Shown here: in pieces, positions 35,095 to 44,169 of the stretch | Layout of the letters: each line of letters opens with the position of its first letter | Numbering within the stretch: the stretch's first letter is position 1 | Source: Rhizobacter terrae | Lineage (GTDB): Bacteria; Pseudomonadota; Gammaproteobacteria; Burkholderiales; Burkholderiaceae_C | Assembly (NCBI RefSeq): GCF_003852895.1 | Contig: NZ_QUSW01000001.1 | Coordinates: 930,001-994,000 of the forward strand | Direction of reading: 5' to 3' | DNA length: 64,000 nucleotides | Translations under genes and position numbers: made by a program | Notes under the pieces: generated by a model | Told to the model about the DNA's origin: nothing | Seen by the model: the letters and a program-made list of their open reading frames with translations, nothing else | Database searches by the model: none

Positions 35095-36038
35095 TTGCGG
35101 ATCGCTCCGAAAGTGATGCCGCGCAGCAAGTGCTTGCGCAACAGCACGGTGAAGAACAGCACCGGCAGCAGGAACAGCGTGGTGCCCGCTGCCATCGCAG
35201 GCCAGTCCAGGCCGCCCTCGCCGATGATGGTCGGGATGAACGGGGGTGAGGTCTGCGCCGTGCCGCTGGTCAGCAGCAGGGCGAAGGCGTATTCGTTCCA
35301 CGCGAAGATCAGGCAGAAGATCGCGGTGGTCGCAATGCCCGTCGCGGCCTGCGGCAGCACCACCTTCACGAAAGCTTGCCAGCGCGTGTAGCCGTCGACC
35401 ATCGCGGCCTCTTCGTACTCGCGCGGGATCTCGTCCATGAAGCCTTGCAGCAGCCACACCGACAGCGACAGGTTCACCACCGTGTACAGCAGGATGAGGC
35501 CCAGGTGCGTGTCGTTCAGCCCGACCTGGCGGAACATCAGGTACACGGGAATCGCGATCGCGATGGGCGGCATCATCCGCGTGGACAGGATGAAGAACAG
35601 CAGGTCTTCCTTGGCGGGGACCCGAAAGCGCGAGAACGCATAGGCGGCCAGCGTGCCCAGGGCGACCGACAGCAGCGTGGAGCCGAAGCCGATCAACAGT
35701 GAGTTGGCGTAGCGGTCCGTGAAGCGCGAGGGGCCCGCGAGGATCATCTGCTGATCGCGCACCAGGCTCTCGTACCAGGTCTTGGGCGGCGGCAGCGCGG
35801 CCAGTTCATCCGCACCGACGCGAGAGCGGGTGGTGAACAGGTTCACGTAGCCGATCAGCGACGGCTGCGCGATGACCTTGGGCGGGTACGCGATGGCGTC
35901 TTCGGGCGTGCGAAAGCTCGTCATGAAGATCCACACCAGCGGGATCAGCGAGATCAACGCGTAGGCGATGACGGTGGTGCCGGCGAACCACTTGGCGCGT
36001 GCCGTCGGCTCCAACGGCGAGTGAGGAATGGTTTTCAT
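35091..36038 (-). CDS. CUT1-type ABC transporter permease (MalG-like)
   Basis: A 315-residue inner-membrane protein with six hydrophobic segments. The ATPase-contact EAA loop is EYEEAAMVDGYTRWQAFVKVVLP, shortened here to its key part EEAAMVDGYTRWQ. The N-terminal WIFMTSFRTPEDA is typical of the MalG partner. It overlaps both neighbours by ATGA junctions (35091-35094 and 36035-36038). It forms the channel with the other permease. Confidence 0.92.
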   Translation of the reverse strand: MKTIPHSPLEPTARAKWFAGTTVIAYALISLIPLVWIFMTSFRTPEDAIAYPPKVIAQPSLIGYVNLFTTRSRVGADELAALPPPKTWYESLVRDQQMILAGPSRFTDRYANSLLIGFGSTLLSVALGTLAAYAFSRFRVPAKEDLLFFILSTRMMPPIAIAIPVYLMFRQVGLNDTHLGLILLYTVVNLSLSVWLLQGFMDEIPREYEEAAMVDGYTRWQAFVKVVLPQAATGIATTAIFCLIFAWNEYAFALLLTSGTAQTSPPFIPTIIGEGGLDWPAMAAGTTLFLLPVLFFTVLLRKHLLRGITFGAIRK

Positions 36039-37024
36039 CGCTGCTTCACCTTCTCAAGGAAGCGCACTGCCACCAGCGACAGGCCATAGATCGCCACGAA
36101 GAGGATGATCGCGAAGGCCGAGGCGTAGCCGGTACGCCACTTCTCGAAGGCCTCGCGCTTGAGCGAGATCGACGCGAGCTCCGTCACCGACCCAGGGCCG
36201 CCGTTGGTGAGGTTGTCCACCAGGTCGAACATCTTGAAGTTCTCGATGGTGCGAAACAGCAGCGCCAGCAGGATGAAGGGCATCACCATCGGCAGCGTCA
36301 CGCGCCAGAACTTCGTCCACTCCGAGGCCCGGTCGATCTCGGCCGCTTCGTAGAGGTAAGGCGGAATGGAGCGCAGGCCAGCGAGCAGCAGCAGCATCAC
36401 GTAGGGCGTCCACATCCAGGTGTCCACGAGCACGATCGCCCAGGGCGAGAGCTGCGTGTCGCCCAGCATGGTGAAGGTGGTCGGCCCGCCGAAGAAGCCC
36501 ACGATCTGGTTGAAGATGCCGTACTGCGGCTCGAAGAAGTACTTCCAGAAGGTGCCCACCACCGCAGGCGCCAGCATCATCGGCAGCAAGATGGCCGTGC
36601 TCCAGAAGCTGTGCGAGCGGAACTTGCGGTTGAGCATCAGCGCGAGGCCGAAGCCCAGCAGCAGCTGCAGCGAGATCGACCAGCACAGGAAGTGCGCGGT
36701 GACCTGCATGTGCTCCCACAGCGCTTCGTCGTTGAGCACGCGCTTGTAGTTGGCGATGCCCATCCACACGCTGTCCGCGCCGGGCCGGTTGGCCCGGTAG
36801 TTGGTGAACGAGAGCCAGATCGTCCAAAGCAGCGGGAAGATGTTGAAGGCCAGCAGCAGCAGCACCGTCGGCCCCACGAACAGCCAGGCCAGCGTCTTGT
36901 CGGACAGGCCCTGGCCCCGGCCCCGGCCGAAAAGGGCGGGTGCCCGGGAGCTTTCGCTCCCGGCGCCCCGCGAAGACAGTGGGTCTGGCCTCACCCCCCA
37001 CCGTGCGAACACCATTGGTTTCAC
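36035..37024 (-). CDS. CUT1-type ABC transporter permease (MalF-like)
   Basis: A 329-residue inner-membrane protein with six hydrophobic segments; the EAA loop is LYEAAEIDRASEWTKFW. The start is a GTG at 37024 after a GGGAAG site, giving a long polar N-terminus rich in Arg, Ser and Gly (residues 5-40); an ATG three codons later is an alternative. It is 19 bp downstream of the binding-protein gene and overlaps the next permease gene by 4 bp. Confidence 0.9.
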   Translation of the reverse strand: MKPMVFARWGVRPDPLSSRGAGSESSRAPALFGRGRGQGLSDKTLAWLFVGPTVLLLLAFNIFPLLWTIWLSFTNYRANRPGADSVWMGIANYKRVLNDEALWEHMQVTAHFLCWSISLQLLLGFGLALMLNRKFRSHSFWSTAILLPMMLAPAVVGTFWKYFFEPQYGIFNQIVGFFGGPTTFTMLGDTQLSPWAIVLVDTWMWTPYVMLLLLAGLRSIPPYLYEAAEIDRASEWTKFWRVTLPMVMPFILLALLFRTIENFKMFDLVDNLTNGGPGSVTELASISLKREAFEKWRTGYASAFAIILFVAIYGLSLVAVRFLEKVKQR

Positions 37025-37043
37025 TTCATCTTCCCGGTTTTGG

Positions 37044-38375
37044 TTACTTCAGCTTCCCGTCTTCCTTGAACACTTCTTCCCAGTCCTTCTCGAGCGAGTC
37101 GAGCGCGGCCTGAGGGGTGCCCTTGCCGGCGACCACGTAGTCGTGCACGCGGTTCTGCATGGCCAGCAGCAGCTGCGCATAGGTCGGCTCGGCCCAGAAG
37201 TCCTTGACGATCTTCATGGAGTCGAGGAACACCTTGGCGTACGACGTGCTCTTGTCGAAGCCCGGCGCATTGAGGATGGCGGTGTGGCAGGTGAAGCCGC
37301 CGCTGTCCCACCACTTCTTCTGGACGCTGGGCTGCGCGAACCACTTGAGGTAGTCCAGCGCCATGTCCTTCTTGTCGGAGTACTTGACGACAGAGATGCC
37401 CTGGCCGCCGAGCTGCGCGAAGTGCTTGTCACCCTTGGGGATCGCGAAGAAGCCGGTCTTCTCGCCGCCGACGTTCGGGTCCTTGGAGATGCCCGGGAAG
37501 AAGGCGATGAAGTTCATCTGCATCGCGACCTGGCCCGACTTGTAGGCGTCGAGGTCTTCGGTCATGTAGGCGTTGGAATGCCCGGGCGGCGTGCAGCAGT
37601 CGTACAGGTCCTTGTAGAGCTTCAGGCCCTTGGCGGCGCCGGCGCTGTTGACGAAGCCTTTCATCTCGTACGGCTTCTTCGGGTTCTCGTAGTCGAAGCC
37701 GTAGGCGTACATGGTGTTCGTCACGCCCATGGTGATGCCTTCGGAGCCGCGCTCGGTATACAGAGCCGCGCCGTAGACCTTCTTGCCGTCGATCATGCGG
37801 TTCTGGAAGAACTCGCCGACCTGCTTGAACTCGTCCCAGGTCTTGGGGGCTTCGAGCGCGCGGCCGTACTTCTTCTTGAACTCGGCCTGCAGCTCAGGAC
37901 GGGCGAACCAGTCCTTGCGGTAGGTGAAGGCGACGGCGTCGCCCATCGCGGGCAGGGCCCAGTAGTTGGGCGTGTTCTTGGGCCACTCCGAGTAGCCCGT
38001 CACGGTGGCGGGCATGAAGTCGCTCATCTTGATGCCGTTCTTGTCAAAGAACTCGTTGAGCTTGACGTAGTGGCCTTCGGTGGCGGCCGAGCCGATCCAC
38101 TGGCTGTCGCCGATGAGCAGGTCGCACAGCTTGCCCTTGCTGTTGAGCTCGTTGAGCATGCGCTGCGCGAAGTTCGGCCAGGGCACGAACTCGTACTTCA
38201 TCGCGATGCCCGTCTTGGCGGTGAAGTCCTTCGACAACTCGACCAGCGCGTTGGCCGGGTCCCAGGCCGCCCAGCACAGCGTGAGCTGCTTTTGCTGGGC
38301 CTGAGCGCCGGTGCTCATGAGCGTGGCGGTCACGAACGCGCCGGCCGCGATCGCCACCTTGGTCATCTTGGTCAT
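37044..38375 (-). CDS. ABC transporter substrate-binding protein for the polyol/sugar operon
   Basis: A 443-residue SBP_bac_1-type binding protein with a Sec signal peptide (MTKMTKVAIAAGAF to TGAQAQ). The mature part starts LTLCWAAWDPANALVELSKDF, then VPWPNFAQRMLNELN; family features TYRKDWFARPEL and GGQGISVVKYSDKK follow. It is the first gene of the operon, divergent from the LacI regulator. The Dha and TpiA genes downstream suggest a three- or four-carbon substrate such as glycerol, dihydroxyacetone or erythrulose. This is inference from context. Confidence 0.9.
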   Translation of the reverse strand: MTKMTKVAIAAGAFVTATLMSTGAQAQQKQLTLCWAAWDPANALVELSKDFTAKTGIAMKYEFVPWPNFAQRMLNELNSKGKLCDLLIGDSQWIGSAATEGHYVKLNEFFDKNGIKMSDFMPATVTGYSEWPKNTPNYWALPAMGDAVAFTYRKDWFARPELQAEFKKKYGRALEAPKTWDEFKQVGEFFQNRMIDGKKVYGAALYTERGSEGITMGVTNTMYAYGFDYENPKKPYEMKGFVNSAGAAKGLKLYKDLYDCCTPPGHSNAYMTEDLDAYKSGQVAMQMNFIAFFPGISKDPNVGGEKTGFFAIPKGDKHFAQLGGQGISVVKYSDKKDMALDYLKWFAQPSVQKKWWDSGGFTCHTAILNAPGFDKSTSYAKVFLDSMKIVKDFWAEPTYAQLLLAMQNRVHDYVVAGKGTPQAALDSLEKDWEEVFKEDGKLK

Positions 38376-38429
38376 CTACGTGTCTCCTGTTTGAGCGGTG
38401 AAGGCGGCGGAAGGGCCGCTGGGATGAAC

Positions 38430-38459
38430 TTTATGTCGATCAAAAAATAAATCACTCAA
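38430..38459 (-). promoter_or_regulatory. Candidate promoter of the ABC/Dha operon
   Basis: On the minus strand TTGAGT (38454-38459) and CATAAA (38430-38435) are 18 bp apart, a fair -35/-10 pair in an A+T-rich island 55-84 bp before the binding-protein start. The spacer contains TGATTTATT (38446-38454) and TTGATC, both also present upstream of the porin gene. It probably includes the operator of the divergent LacI-type regulator. Confidence 0.4.
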
Positions 38460-38607
38460 TAAAAACCCTAAACACATCTTCTTTGCCGATAAGCACATCA
38501 CAGTTCGCGCGGCCGTGTGCAGGCAGGGGTGGCCCCGCTGGTCGATCACCCCGACTTCGGCGACACTCCGATGGATTTACTTTCCGGCGCGCCCAGGCGC
38601 CGCTTTC

Positions 38608-39642
38608 ATGCCGAATCCAGTCACCATCACCCAGATCGCCGAAGCCGCCGGGGTCAGCACCGCGACCGTGGATCGGGTGCTGAACAACCGGCCGGGCGTG
38701 AACCCGACCACCGTGCACAAGGTCAGGGAGGCGCTGGCCACGCTGGGCGGCGGCGCCCCGGTGCGGGGGCGGCCGCGGTCGACGTCGAACTACCGCTTCG
38801 CTTTCGTGCTGCCGGGCACGCGCCGCGGCTTCTTCGACCTGGTGGACCGCGTCGTGGCCCAGGCGGCCGGCGAGTTCCGGCACCAGCACATCACCGAGAT
38901 CACGCACCGCGTGCCGGTGGGCGACCCGAACGCCTGCGCGGCCGAGCTGATGAAGCTCAGCGACCTGGACGGCATCGCGCTGCTCGCGCCGGACGTGCCG
39001 CAGGTGAAGCTCGCCATCAACGAACTGGTGCGCGCCGGCGTGCATGTGGTGACCTTGTTTTCCGACGTGCCGGGCTCCATGCGCGAGACCGCCATCGGCG
39101 CCGACAACCGCGCGGCGGGCCGCACGGCCGGGTTGCTGGTGGGGCGGTCGATGCCGCGCGATCAGGCGGGCACCTGCGCCCTCTTCTCGCCGGCCACGCG
39201 CTACGCGGCGGAGATCGACCGGCGCATCGGCTTCCAGCAGGTGCTGGAGGAGCGCTTCTCCCACATCCAGCCGGCGCGCTTCTTCGACCTGCCCGAGTCG
39301 GAAGACGAGGCCTTCGACTACGCCCGCGGCGTGCTCGCCGCCAAGGACGGTCCGCCCCTGGGTGGCGTCTACAACGTGGGGCCGTCCAGCTTCGGCATCG
39401 CCCGCGCGATGACGGAGCTGGGCATCAGCCACGAGGCGACGATGTTCGTCGCGCACGACCTGCTCGAAGTGCACCGCTCGATGCTCATCTCGGGCAGCCT
39501 GGGCTACGTGCTCCACCAGGACGTGCACTACGCCGTGACGGCCGCGGCCCGCGTGCTGCGCGCGTTGTGCGACGGCGTGCGCGGCGCGCTGGTGGCGAGC
39601 AACCCGCGCGTGGAGATCCTGACCGCGGAAAACCTCGCGTGA
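38608..39642 (+). CDS. LacI-family transcriptional regulator
   Basis: A 344-residue regulator. The N-terminal HTH VTITQIAEAAGVSTATVDRVLN is the LacI signature, here quoted as TITQIAEAAGVSTATVD with the hinge region after it. A periplasmic-binding-protein-like effector domain follows (about 65-344) of the ribose/sugar type. It is divergent from the ABC/Dha operon and directly upstream of a second dhaK, so it likely represses one or both in response to the substrate or a phosphorylated product. The ATG at 38608 starts MPNPVTI; longer in-frame starts lack homology. Confidence 0.9.
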   Translation: MPNPVTITQIAEAAGVSTATVDRVLNNRPGVNPTTVHKVREALATLGGGAPVRGRPRSTSNYRFAFVLPGTRRGFFDLVDRVVAQAAGEFRHQHITEITHRVPVGDPNACAAELMKLSDLDGIALLAPDVPQVKLAINELVRAGVHVVTLFSDVPGSMRETAIGADNRAAGRTAGLLVGRSMPRDQAGTCALFSPATRYAAEIDRRIGFQQVLEERFSHIQPARFFDLPESEDEAFDYARGVLAAKDGPPLGGVYNVGPSSFGIARAMTELGISHEATMFVAHDLLEVHRSMLISGSLGYVLHQDVHYAVTAAARVLRALCDGVRGALVASNPRVEILTAENLA

Positions 39643-39691
39643 CACGGTCTGACGCGAGGTCCAGAATCCTCGATGGAGGACCCCCAGCGCC

Positions 39692-40675
39692 GTGAAGAAA
39701 TTCATCAACTCGGTCGACGATCTCGTTCCTGACAGTGCCGCCGGGCTGGTCATGGCCCATGCCGACCTGCTGGCCCTCAACGAAGACCCGCTGTTCATCC
39801 ATCGCCGCGTGCCCAAGCGGGGCTTGGTGGCGCTGGTCTCGGGCGGCGGCTCCGGCCACGAGCCCTTGCACAGCGGCTACGTCGGGCACGGCATGCTCGA
39901 CGCGGCCTGCCCCGGCTTGGTCTTCACTGCGCCGGTGCCCGACCAGATCGTCGCCGCTGCGCAGCGTGTGGATGCCGGCCAGGGCGTGCTGCTCATCGTG
40001 AAGAACTACGCCGGCGACTGCACCAGCTTCCAGATGGCCAGCGACATGCTGGACATCGACCACCTCACCCTGCTCGTGAACGACGACGTGGCCGTGGAGA
40101 ACTCCACGCACACCACCGGCCGGCGCGGCGTGGCCGGCACGGTCATCGTCGAGAAGATGGTCGGCGCTGCTGCAGAGGCCGGAGCAGATTTGTACGAATG
40201 CAAGGCACTGGGCGACCGCGTCAACGCGAGCACCACCTCGATGGGCATCGCCTTTTCCAGCTGCATCGTCCCCGATGCCGCCGCACCCACCTTCGACATC
40301 GGCGAGGGCGAGATGGAAGTCGGCGTGGGCATCCATGGCGAGCCGGGGCGCCACCGGCGTTCGATGATGCCGGCCGACAAGATCGTGGCCATGCTGCTCG
40401 AACCCATCCTGCAGGACCTGCGCCTCGAGCGCGGGCGCCAGGTGCTGCTGCACGTCAACGGCTTTGGTGGCACCCCACTCATCGAGCTGCACCTGCTGAA
40501 CAAGCTCGCGACGGACCAGCTGCGCGAGCACGGCCTGCAAGTGCAACGCTGGCTGGTCGGCAACCACACCACCTCGCTGGAGATGGCCGGCGCCTCGCTG
40601 ACCCTCACCGCGCTGGACGACGAGATGGTGTCCATGTGGGACGCATCGGTCATCACGCCCTCGCTGCGTTGGTGA
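39692..40675 (+). CDS. dhaK: Dihydroxyacetone kinase subunit DhaK, copy 2
   Basis: A 327-residue DhaK of the same length as copy 1 and alignable throughout: GGGSGHEPLH at 51-60 and substrate His215 in GVGIHGEPG coincide exactly. It starts at a GTG preceded by GGAGGA (39675-39680), 49 bp after the LacI regulator gene, so the two form a small operon. No second dhaL accompanies it; it may share the DhaL of the divergent operon, bind a different substrate, or act as a co-regulator as DhaK does with DhaS/DhaR in other bacteria. Confidence 0.9.
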   Translation: MKKFINSVDDLVPDSAAGLVMAHADLLALNEDPLFIHRRVPKRGLVALVSGGGSGHEPLHSGYVGHGMLDAACPGLVFTAPVPDQIVAAAQRVDAGQGVLLIVKNYAGDCTSFQMASDMLDIDHLTLLVNDDVAVENSTHTTGRRGVAGTVIVEKMVGAAAEAGADLYECKALGDRVNASTTSMGIAFSSCIVPDAAAPTFDIGEGEMEVGVGIHGEPGRHRRSMMPADKIVAMLLEPILQDLRLERGRQVLLHVNGFGGTPLIELHLLNKLATDQLREHGLQVQRWLVGNHTTSLEMAGASLTLTALDDEMVSMWDASVITPSLRW

Positions 40676-40684
40676 TCTACGCAG

Positions 40685-42622
40685 TCACGCCGTGAGCCTG
40701 AACAGGCTCATCGCATCCACCAACTTGCCCGCCTGAGATTCCAGGCTGCTGGCCGCCGCGGCCGACTGCTCCACCAGCGCGGCGTTCTGCTGGGTCATGT
40801 GGTCCAGCGTGTTCACCGAGCCATGCACCTCGCCCAGGCTGTCGGACTGCTTCCTCGTGCTCGCGGTGATGGTGACCAGCGCCTCGTTGACGCGCTGCAC
40901 GCTGCCCACGATTTCATGCATGCGATCGTTGGCTGCATCGGCCAGCGCAGAGCCGCTGCGGATCTCGTCCGTGCTGGTGTTGATGAGCTGCTTGATCTCC
41001 TTGGCTGCATCCGCCGCGCGGTGCGCGAGGCTGCGCACTTCGTTGGCCACCACCGCGAAGCCGCGCCCGCTCTCGCCGGCGCGCGCCGCCTCCACCGCCG
41101 CGTTGAGCGCCAGCAGGTTGGTCTGGAAGGCGATGGCGTCGATCACCCCCGTGATCTCGCTGATGCGCTGGCTGCTGGTGGAGATGCCGGCCATCTTGCG
41201 CACCACCTGGCTCACCGCATCGCCGCCGCGTTGCGCGGCCTCGGATGCACCGCTGGCCAGGTCGTCGGCCGCGCGCGCCGCATCGGCCGCCTGCTGCACC
41301 TGGCCGTGGATCTGCTCCATCGCCGCCGTCGTCTCCTGGAGGCGGGCCGCGGCTTCCTCTGTGCGGCGACTCAGGTCGTGGTTGCCGCTGGCGATCTCGC
41401 TGGATGCGACCGAGATGGCATCGGCCGAGGAGCGCACCGCACCCAGCATGTCGACGAAGCGCAGGCGCATGGTCTCGACGCCGCGCATCATCTGGCCGAT
41501 CTCGTCGCGGCGGTTGGTCTGCACCGCCGTGGCGAGATCGCCGTCGGCCACCGCGCCGAGCGCAGTGGTGACGGTGTGCAGCGGGCGGGCGATCCAGCGC
41601 CGCATCAGCACGTACAGGCCAGCACACAACGCGAGCGCGGCCACGGCGAAGAGCGCGAGGAAGGGCGCCAGCGTCTGCCACTGGGTGCGCATCGCCTCGC
41701 TGCTGGAGACCTCGCCGACCGCCCACCAGCCGGTGGAGGTGCTCTGGCGTGCGACGGCGAAGCGGTCGGTGGCGCGCGGCTGCAGCAGGGGTTGGAAGCC
41801 GGTGATCGCTGTGCCGGGTTGGCCATCGCGCACCGCCGCGAGCACGCCGCGGCCTGCGCCGCCGACCTCGGCGAGCGTTCGGCCACGCAGGCTCGCCGGC
41901 CAGGCCAGCACCGCGTCTGTGCCGCTGCGCGGATCGATCACCACCACGCCGCCTGAATCGAAGAAGCGGGCCGCCGCCACCGCCTGATCGAGCGCGCGGT
42001 CGAACTCCGTCAGGTCGAAGGCGACGAACAGCGCGCCGACGATGCGCTCCTGCAGGTCACGCACCGGCTGCAGCCGCGTGACGTAGGGCCGCCCGTACAG
42101 CGTCGTGCGGGCCACGTAGGGCTGGCCACGCAGCAGCGCCGCATGCGCCGGGTGGTTCGTGCCGACCACCATGCCCATCGCACGCTCCTGCTTCGCGTCC
42201 TTCAACGAGGTGCTGATGGCCACGAAGTCGTTGCCGCGCTTCATCAAGACCGCGGCCGCGCCGCCGGTGAAGTCGGTGAACTTGTCGCAGGGGTTGTGGT
42301 ACTCGTTGAGCGCGATGCCCAGCTGAGTCAGGCGGCCGTTGGCCTCGTCCAGCGCGAAGTGCTTGCCGAACTGGTCGCCGAAGACCTTGAAGAAGCGCTC
42401 GACCATCAGCTTGGAGGTCTGGTCGTGGGCGTCCATGGCCTGGGCCACCGCTTCCACCTTGGCGTCCACCCAGGACACCGTGCGCTCCTGCGCCCGCTTG
42501 GCCAGCATCACCGTCATCACTGCGCTGATCGCGCCGATCACCGCCAGCAACACGGCTGCGCCGATGAGCGTGATCCGACCAGCGACGCTGCCGCCCGACC
42601 CGACCTTCACCTGGAACTTCAT
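40685..42622 (-). CDS. Methyl-accepting chemotaxis protein with Cache sensor domain
   Basis: A 645-residue chemoreceptor. TM1 is at about 17-42, a periplasmic Cache_3/Cache_2-like domain lies at about 45-320, TM2 at about 325-347, then HAMP and the cytoplasmic signalling hairpin with the tip [20 protein letters not shown]. Methylation helices flank the tip. The C-terminus lacks a CheR/CheB-binding pentapeptide such as NWETF. It converges on dhaK copy 2 (9-bp gap) and is divergent from the porin gene. Cache domains bind small metabolites, so it may sense the substrate of the neighbouring transporter. Confidence 0.92.
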   Translation of the reverse strand: MKFQVKVGSGGSVAGRITLIGAAVLLAVIGAISAVMTVMLAKRAQERTVSWVDAKVEAVAQAMDAHDQTSKLMVERFFKVFGDQFGKHFALDEANGRLTQLGIALNEYHNPCDKFTDFTGGAAAVLMKRGNDFVAISTSLKDAKQERAMGMVVGTNHPAHAALLRGQPYVARTTLYGRPYVTRLQPVRDLQERIVGALFVAFDLTEFDRALDQAVAAARFFDSGGVVVIDPRSGTDAVLAWPASLRGRTLAEVGGAGRGVLAAVRDGQPGTAITGFQPLLQPRATDRFAVARQSTSTGWWAVGEVSSSEAMRTQWQTLAPFLALFAVAALALCAGLYVLMRRWIARPLHTVTTALGAVADGDLATAVQTNRRDEIGQMMRGVETMRLRFVDMLGAVRSSADAISVASSEIASGNHDLSRRTEEAAARLQETTAAMEQIHGQVQQAADAARAADDLASGASEAAQRGGDAVSQVVRKMAGISTSSQRISEITGVIDAIAFQTNLLALNAAVEAARAGESGRGFAVVANEVRSLAHRAADAAKEIKQLINTSTDEIRSGSALADAANDRMHEIVGSVQRVNEALVTITASTRKQSDSLGEVHGSVNTLDHMTQQNAALVEQSAAAASSLESQAGKLVDAMSLFRLTA

Positions 42623-42710
42623 GGGATGTCTCCTGCTTCAGGCGGCGGGCCAGCCCCGCGCTGGTGTCGCCTCTAAGCACCATCTTCGGATTGATGTGAA
42701 ATTTCTTTAG

Positions 42711-42734
42711 TTGATCTATTACGATTGATTTATT
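42711..42734 (+). promoter_or_regulatory. Candidate regulatory box upstream of the porin gene
   Basis: An A+T-rich patch in the 212-bp gap between the chemoreceptor and porin genes contains TTGATC (42711-42716) and TGATTTATT (42726-42734). Both words also occur, on the minus strand, in the promoter of the ABC/Dha operon (38438-38454). A common regulator would explain this, but the words are short. Confidence 0.3.
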
Positions 42735-42834
42735 ATTTACACGTCACAGGAAGTTTCCGTCGGGACAATGGGTTGCAGAAGCTTTCCTGATGACATCTCT
42801 CACTCGTAAATCAATCAATCTGGAGACATTTTTC

Positions 42835-43797
42835 ATGAACAAGCGAGTCTTGTCGGGATTGGCCGCGCTGGCGGCCTGCACGGGCGCCTGGGCCGAGCCG
42901 TCGGTGACGGTGTTCGGCTTCCTGGAGGCACAGGTGGGTCGGCAGACCCAGAACGCCCCGGGCACCCAGCTCTACGACATGGGCGGAAGCCGGCTGGGCT
43001 TCAAGGGCGACGAAGACCTGGGCGGCGGCCTGAAGGCCTCGTTCTACCTGGAGCACCGGCTGAACCCGGACGACGGCACCGTCGGCGGCGGCGCCACGTT
43101 CTGGAAGGGTGGCTCATGGGTGGGCCTGAGCAGCGAGGGCATGGGCTCGGTGAAGCTGGGCCGCTGGTGGTCGCAGGCCTTCCTGAAGTCCCAGTACGCC
43201 TCCGACCCCTTCGGCATGGGCACGCTGGGTGAAGGCAGCTATCCCACGGTGGGCTGCGGCCCGGCCTTCTCCGGCGGCTGCCTGGGAGCGTTCTGGGTCA
43301 ACAACTCGGTGAGCTACGAGAACAGCTTCGGGCCGGTGAGCTTCGGCGCGCAGTACTCGGTGGAAGCCGTGGGCACGGGCGGCAAGCACCCGGTCAACTT
43401 CGGCGTGAGCTACGGCGACGGCCCGCTGTACCTGGGCGCGGGCTACGAGGCCTCCAACGACGGCAGCAGCGACGAGCGCTGGACCTCGCTGGCCGCCACC
43501 TACGACTTCGGCGCGGTCAAGCTGTACGGCGGCTACGGCTCGGGCCAGGATGCGGCGCAGGTCAAGCGCAAGAACCTCATCGTCGGCTTCACCGCCCCGG
43601 TGGGCGCGGGGCAGGTCATCGGCTCGTACAACACGCAGGACCAGGGCGGCGTGAAGGTGGAGCAGCTGCTGTCGCTGGGCTACAAGTACTTCCTGTCCAA
43701 GCGCACCAACGTCTTCGCGGTCGTGGCCAGCGACAGCAAGGCACCGACGGGCACCAACAAATCCGGCTACGCGCTCGGCGTGTTCCACAGCTTCTGA
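42835..43797 (+). CDS. Gram-negative porin (OmpC/Omp32 type)
   Basis: A 320-residue trimeric-porin-family protein. The signal peptide MNKRVLSGLAALAACTGAWA is followed by EPSVTVFGFLEAQVG, MGGSRLGFKGDEDLGGGLKA, and the family WVGLSSEGMGSVKLGRW element; the C-terminal residue is Phe (GVFHSF), as required for barrel assembly. A single disulfide pair may be CGPAFSGGC. The ATG at 42835 follows TGGAG. It could let the substrate of the neighbouring ABC system through the outer membrane. Confidence 0.92.
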   Translation: MNKRVLSGLAALAACTGAWAEPSVTVFGFLEAQVGRQTQNAPGTQLYDMGGSRLGFKGDEDLGGGLKASFYLEHRLNPDDGTVGGGATFWKGGSWVGLSSEGMGSVKLGRWWSQAFLKSQYASDPFGMGTLGEGSYPTVGCGPAFSGGCLGAFWVNNSVSYENSFGPVSFGAQYSVEAVGTGGKHPVNFGVSYGDGPLYLGAGYEASNDGSSDERWTSLAATYDFGAVKLYGGYGSGQDAAQVKRKNLIVGFTAPVGAGQVIGSYNTQDQGGVKVEQLLSLGYKYFLSKRTNVFAVVASDSKAPTGTNKSGYALGVFHSF

Positions 43798-44049
43798 AAA
43801 AAGGCCCCCCAGTCGCTGCGCTCCTGCCCCAGGGGTCACGCAGGGGCCCCTTCGTGGCCCTTGGGCGCCACCCTGCGGGCTGGCAAAGCCAGTCCCGCGG
43901 GCGTTGCTTGATGGATGCGTGCTGTGCGAGCAATGGGGGCCTTTCGCAACGAACTGCAACGCGCCCTGGACAGCGCAGGCACCGACAGTTTCAAATCCCG
44001 CCGTTCGCGATCACAAAACATAGCGCGAACGACACAAGGGAGAAAAAAC
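43798..44049. other. Intergenic region after the porin gene
   Basis: The first ~100 bp are G+C-rich with overlapping inverted segments (GGCCCCCCAGTCGC and GGGGTCACGCAGGGGCC), which could end porin transcription although no T-run is present. I see no gene on either strand. A purine-rich ribosome-binding site AAGGGAG sits at the right end (44036-44042). Confidence 0.4.
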
Positions 44050-44169
44050 ATGTCATCACCGAACGGGTGGGCCGGCACGGGCCTCACCTGCGGGCGCGTC
44101 ATCGCCCGCGTTGCCTCATTCACTTCAACCCCATTGGACCGCTTCATCGCAGCGAGGTACATGCGATGA
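44050..44169 (+). CDS. Small ORF coupled to the atypical response regulator
   Basis: A 39-residue frame, MSSPNGWAGTGLTCGR onward, ending ARYMR. The ATG has a strong ribosome-binding site AAGGGAG seven bases upstream, better than that of the regulator gene. Its TGA overlaps the ATG of the regulator (44166-44169). It may be a leader peptide that couples translation, or a real small protein. It has no recognisable domain. Confidence 0.45.
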   Translation: MSSPNGWAGTGLTCGRVIARVASFTSTPLDRFIAARYMR

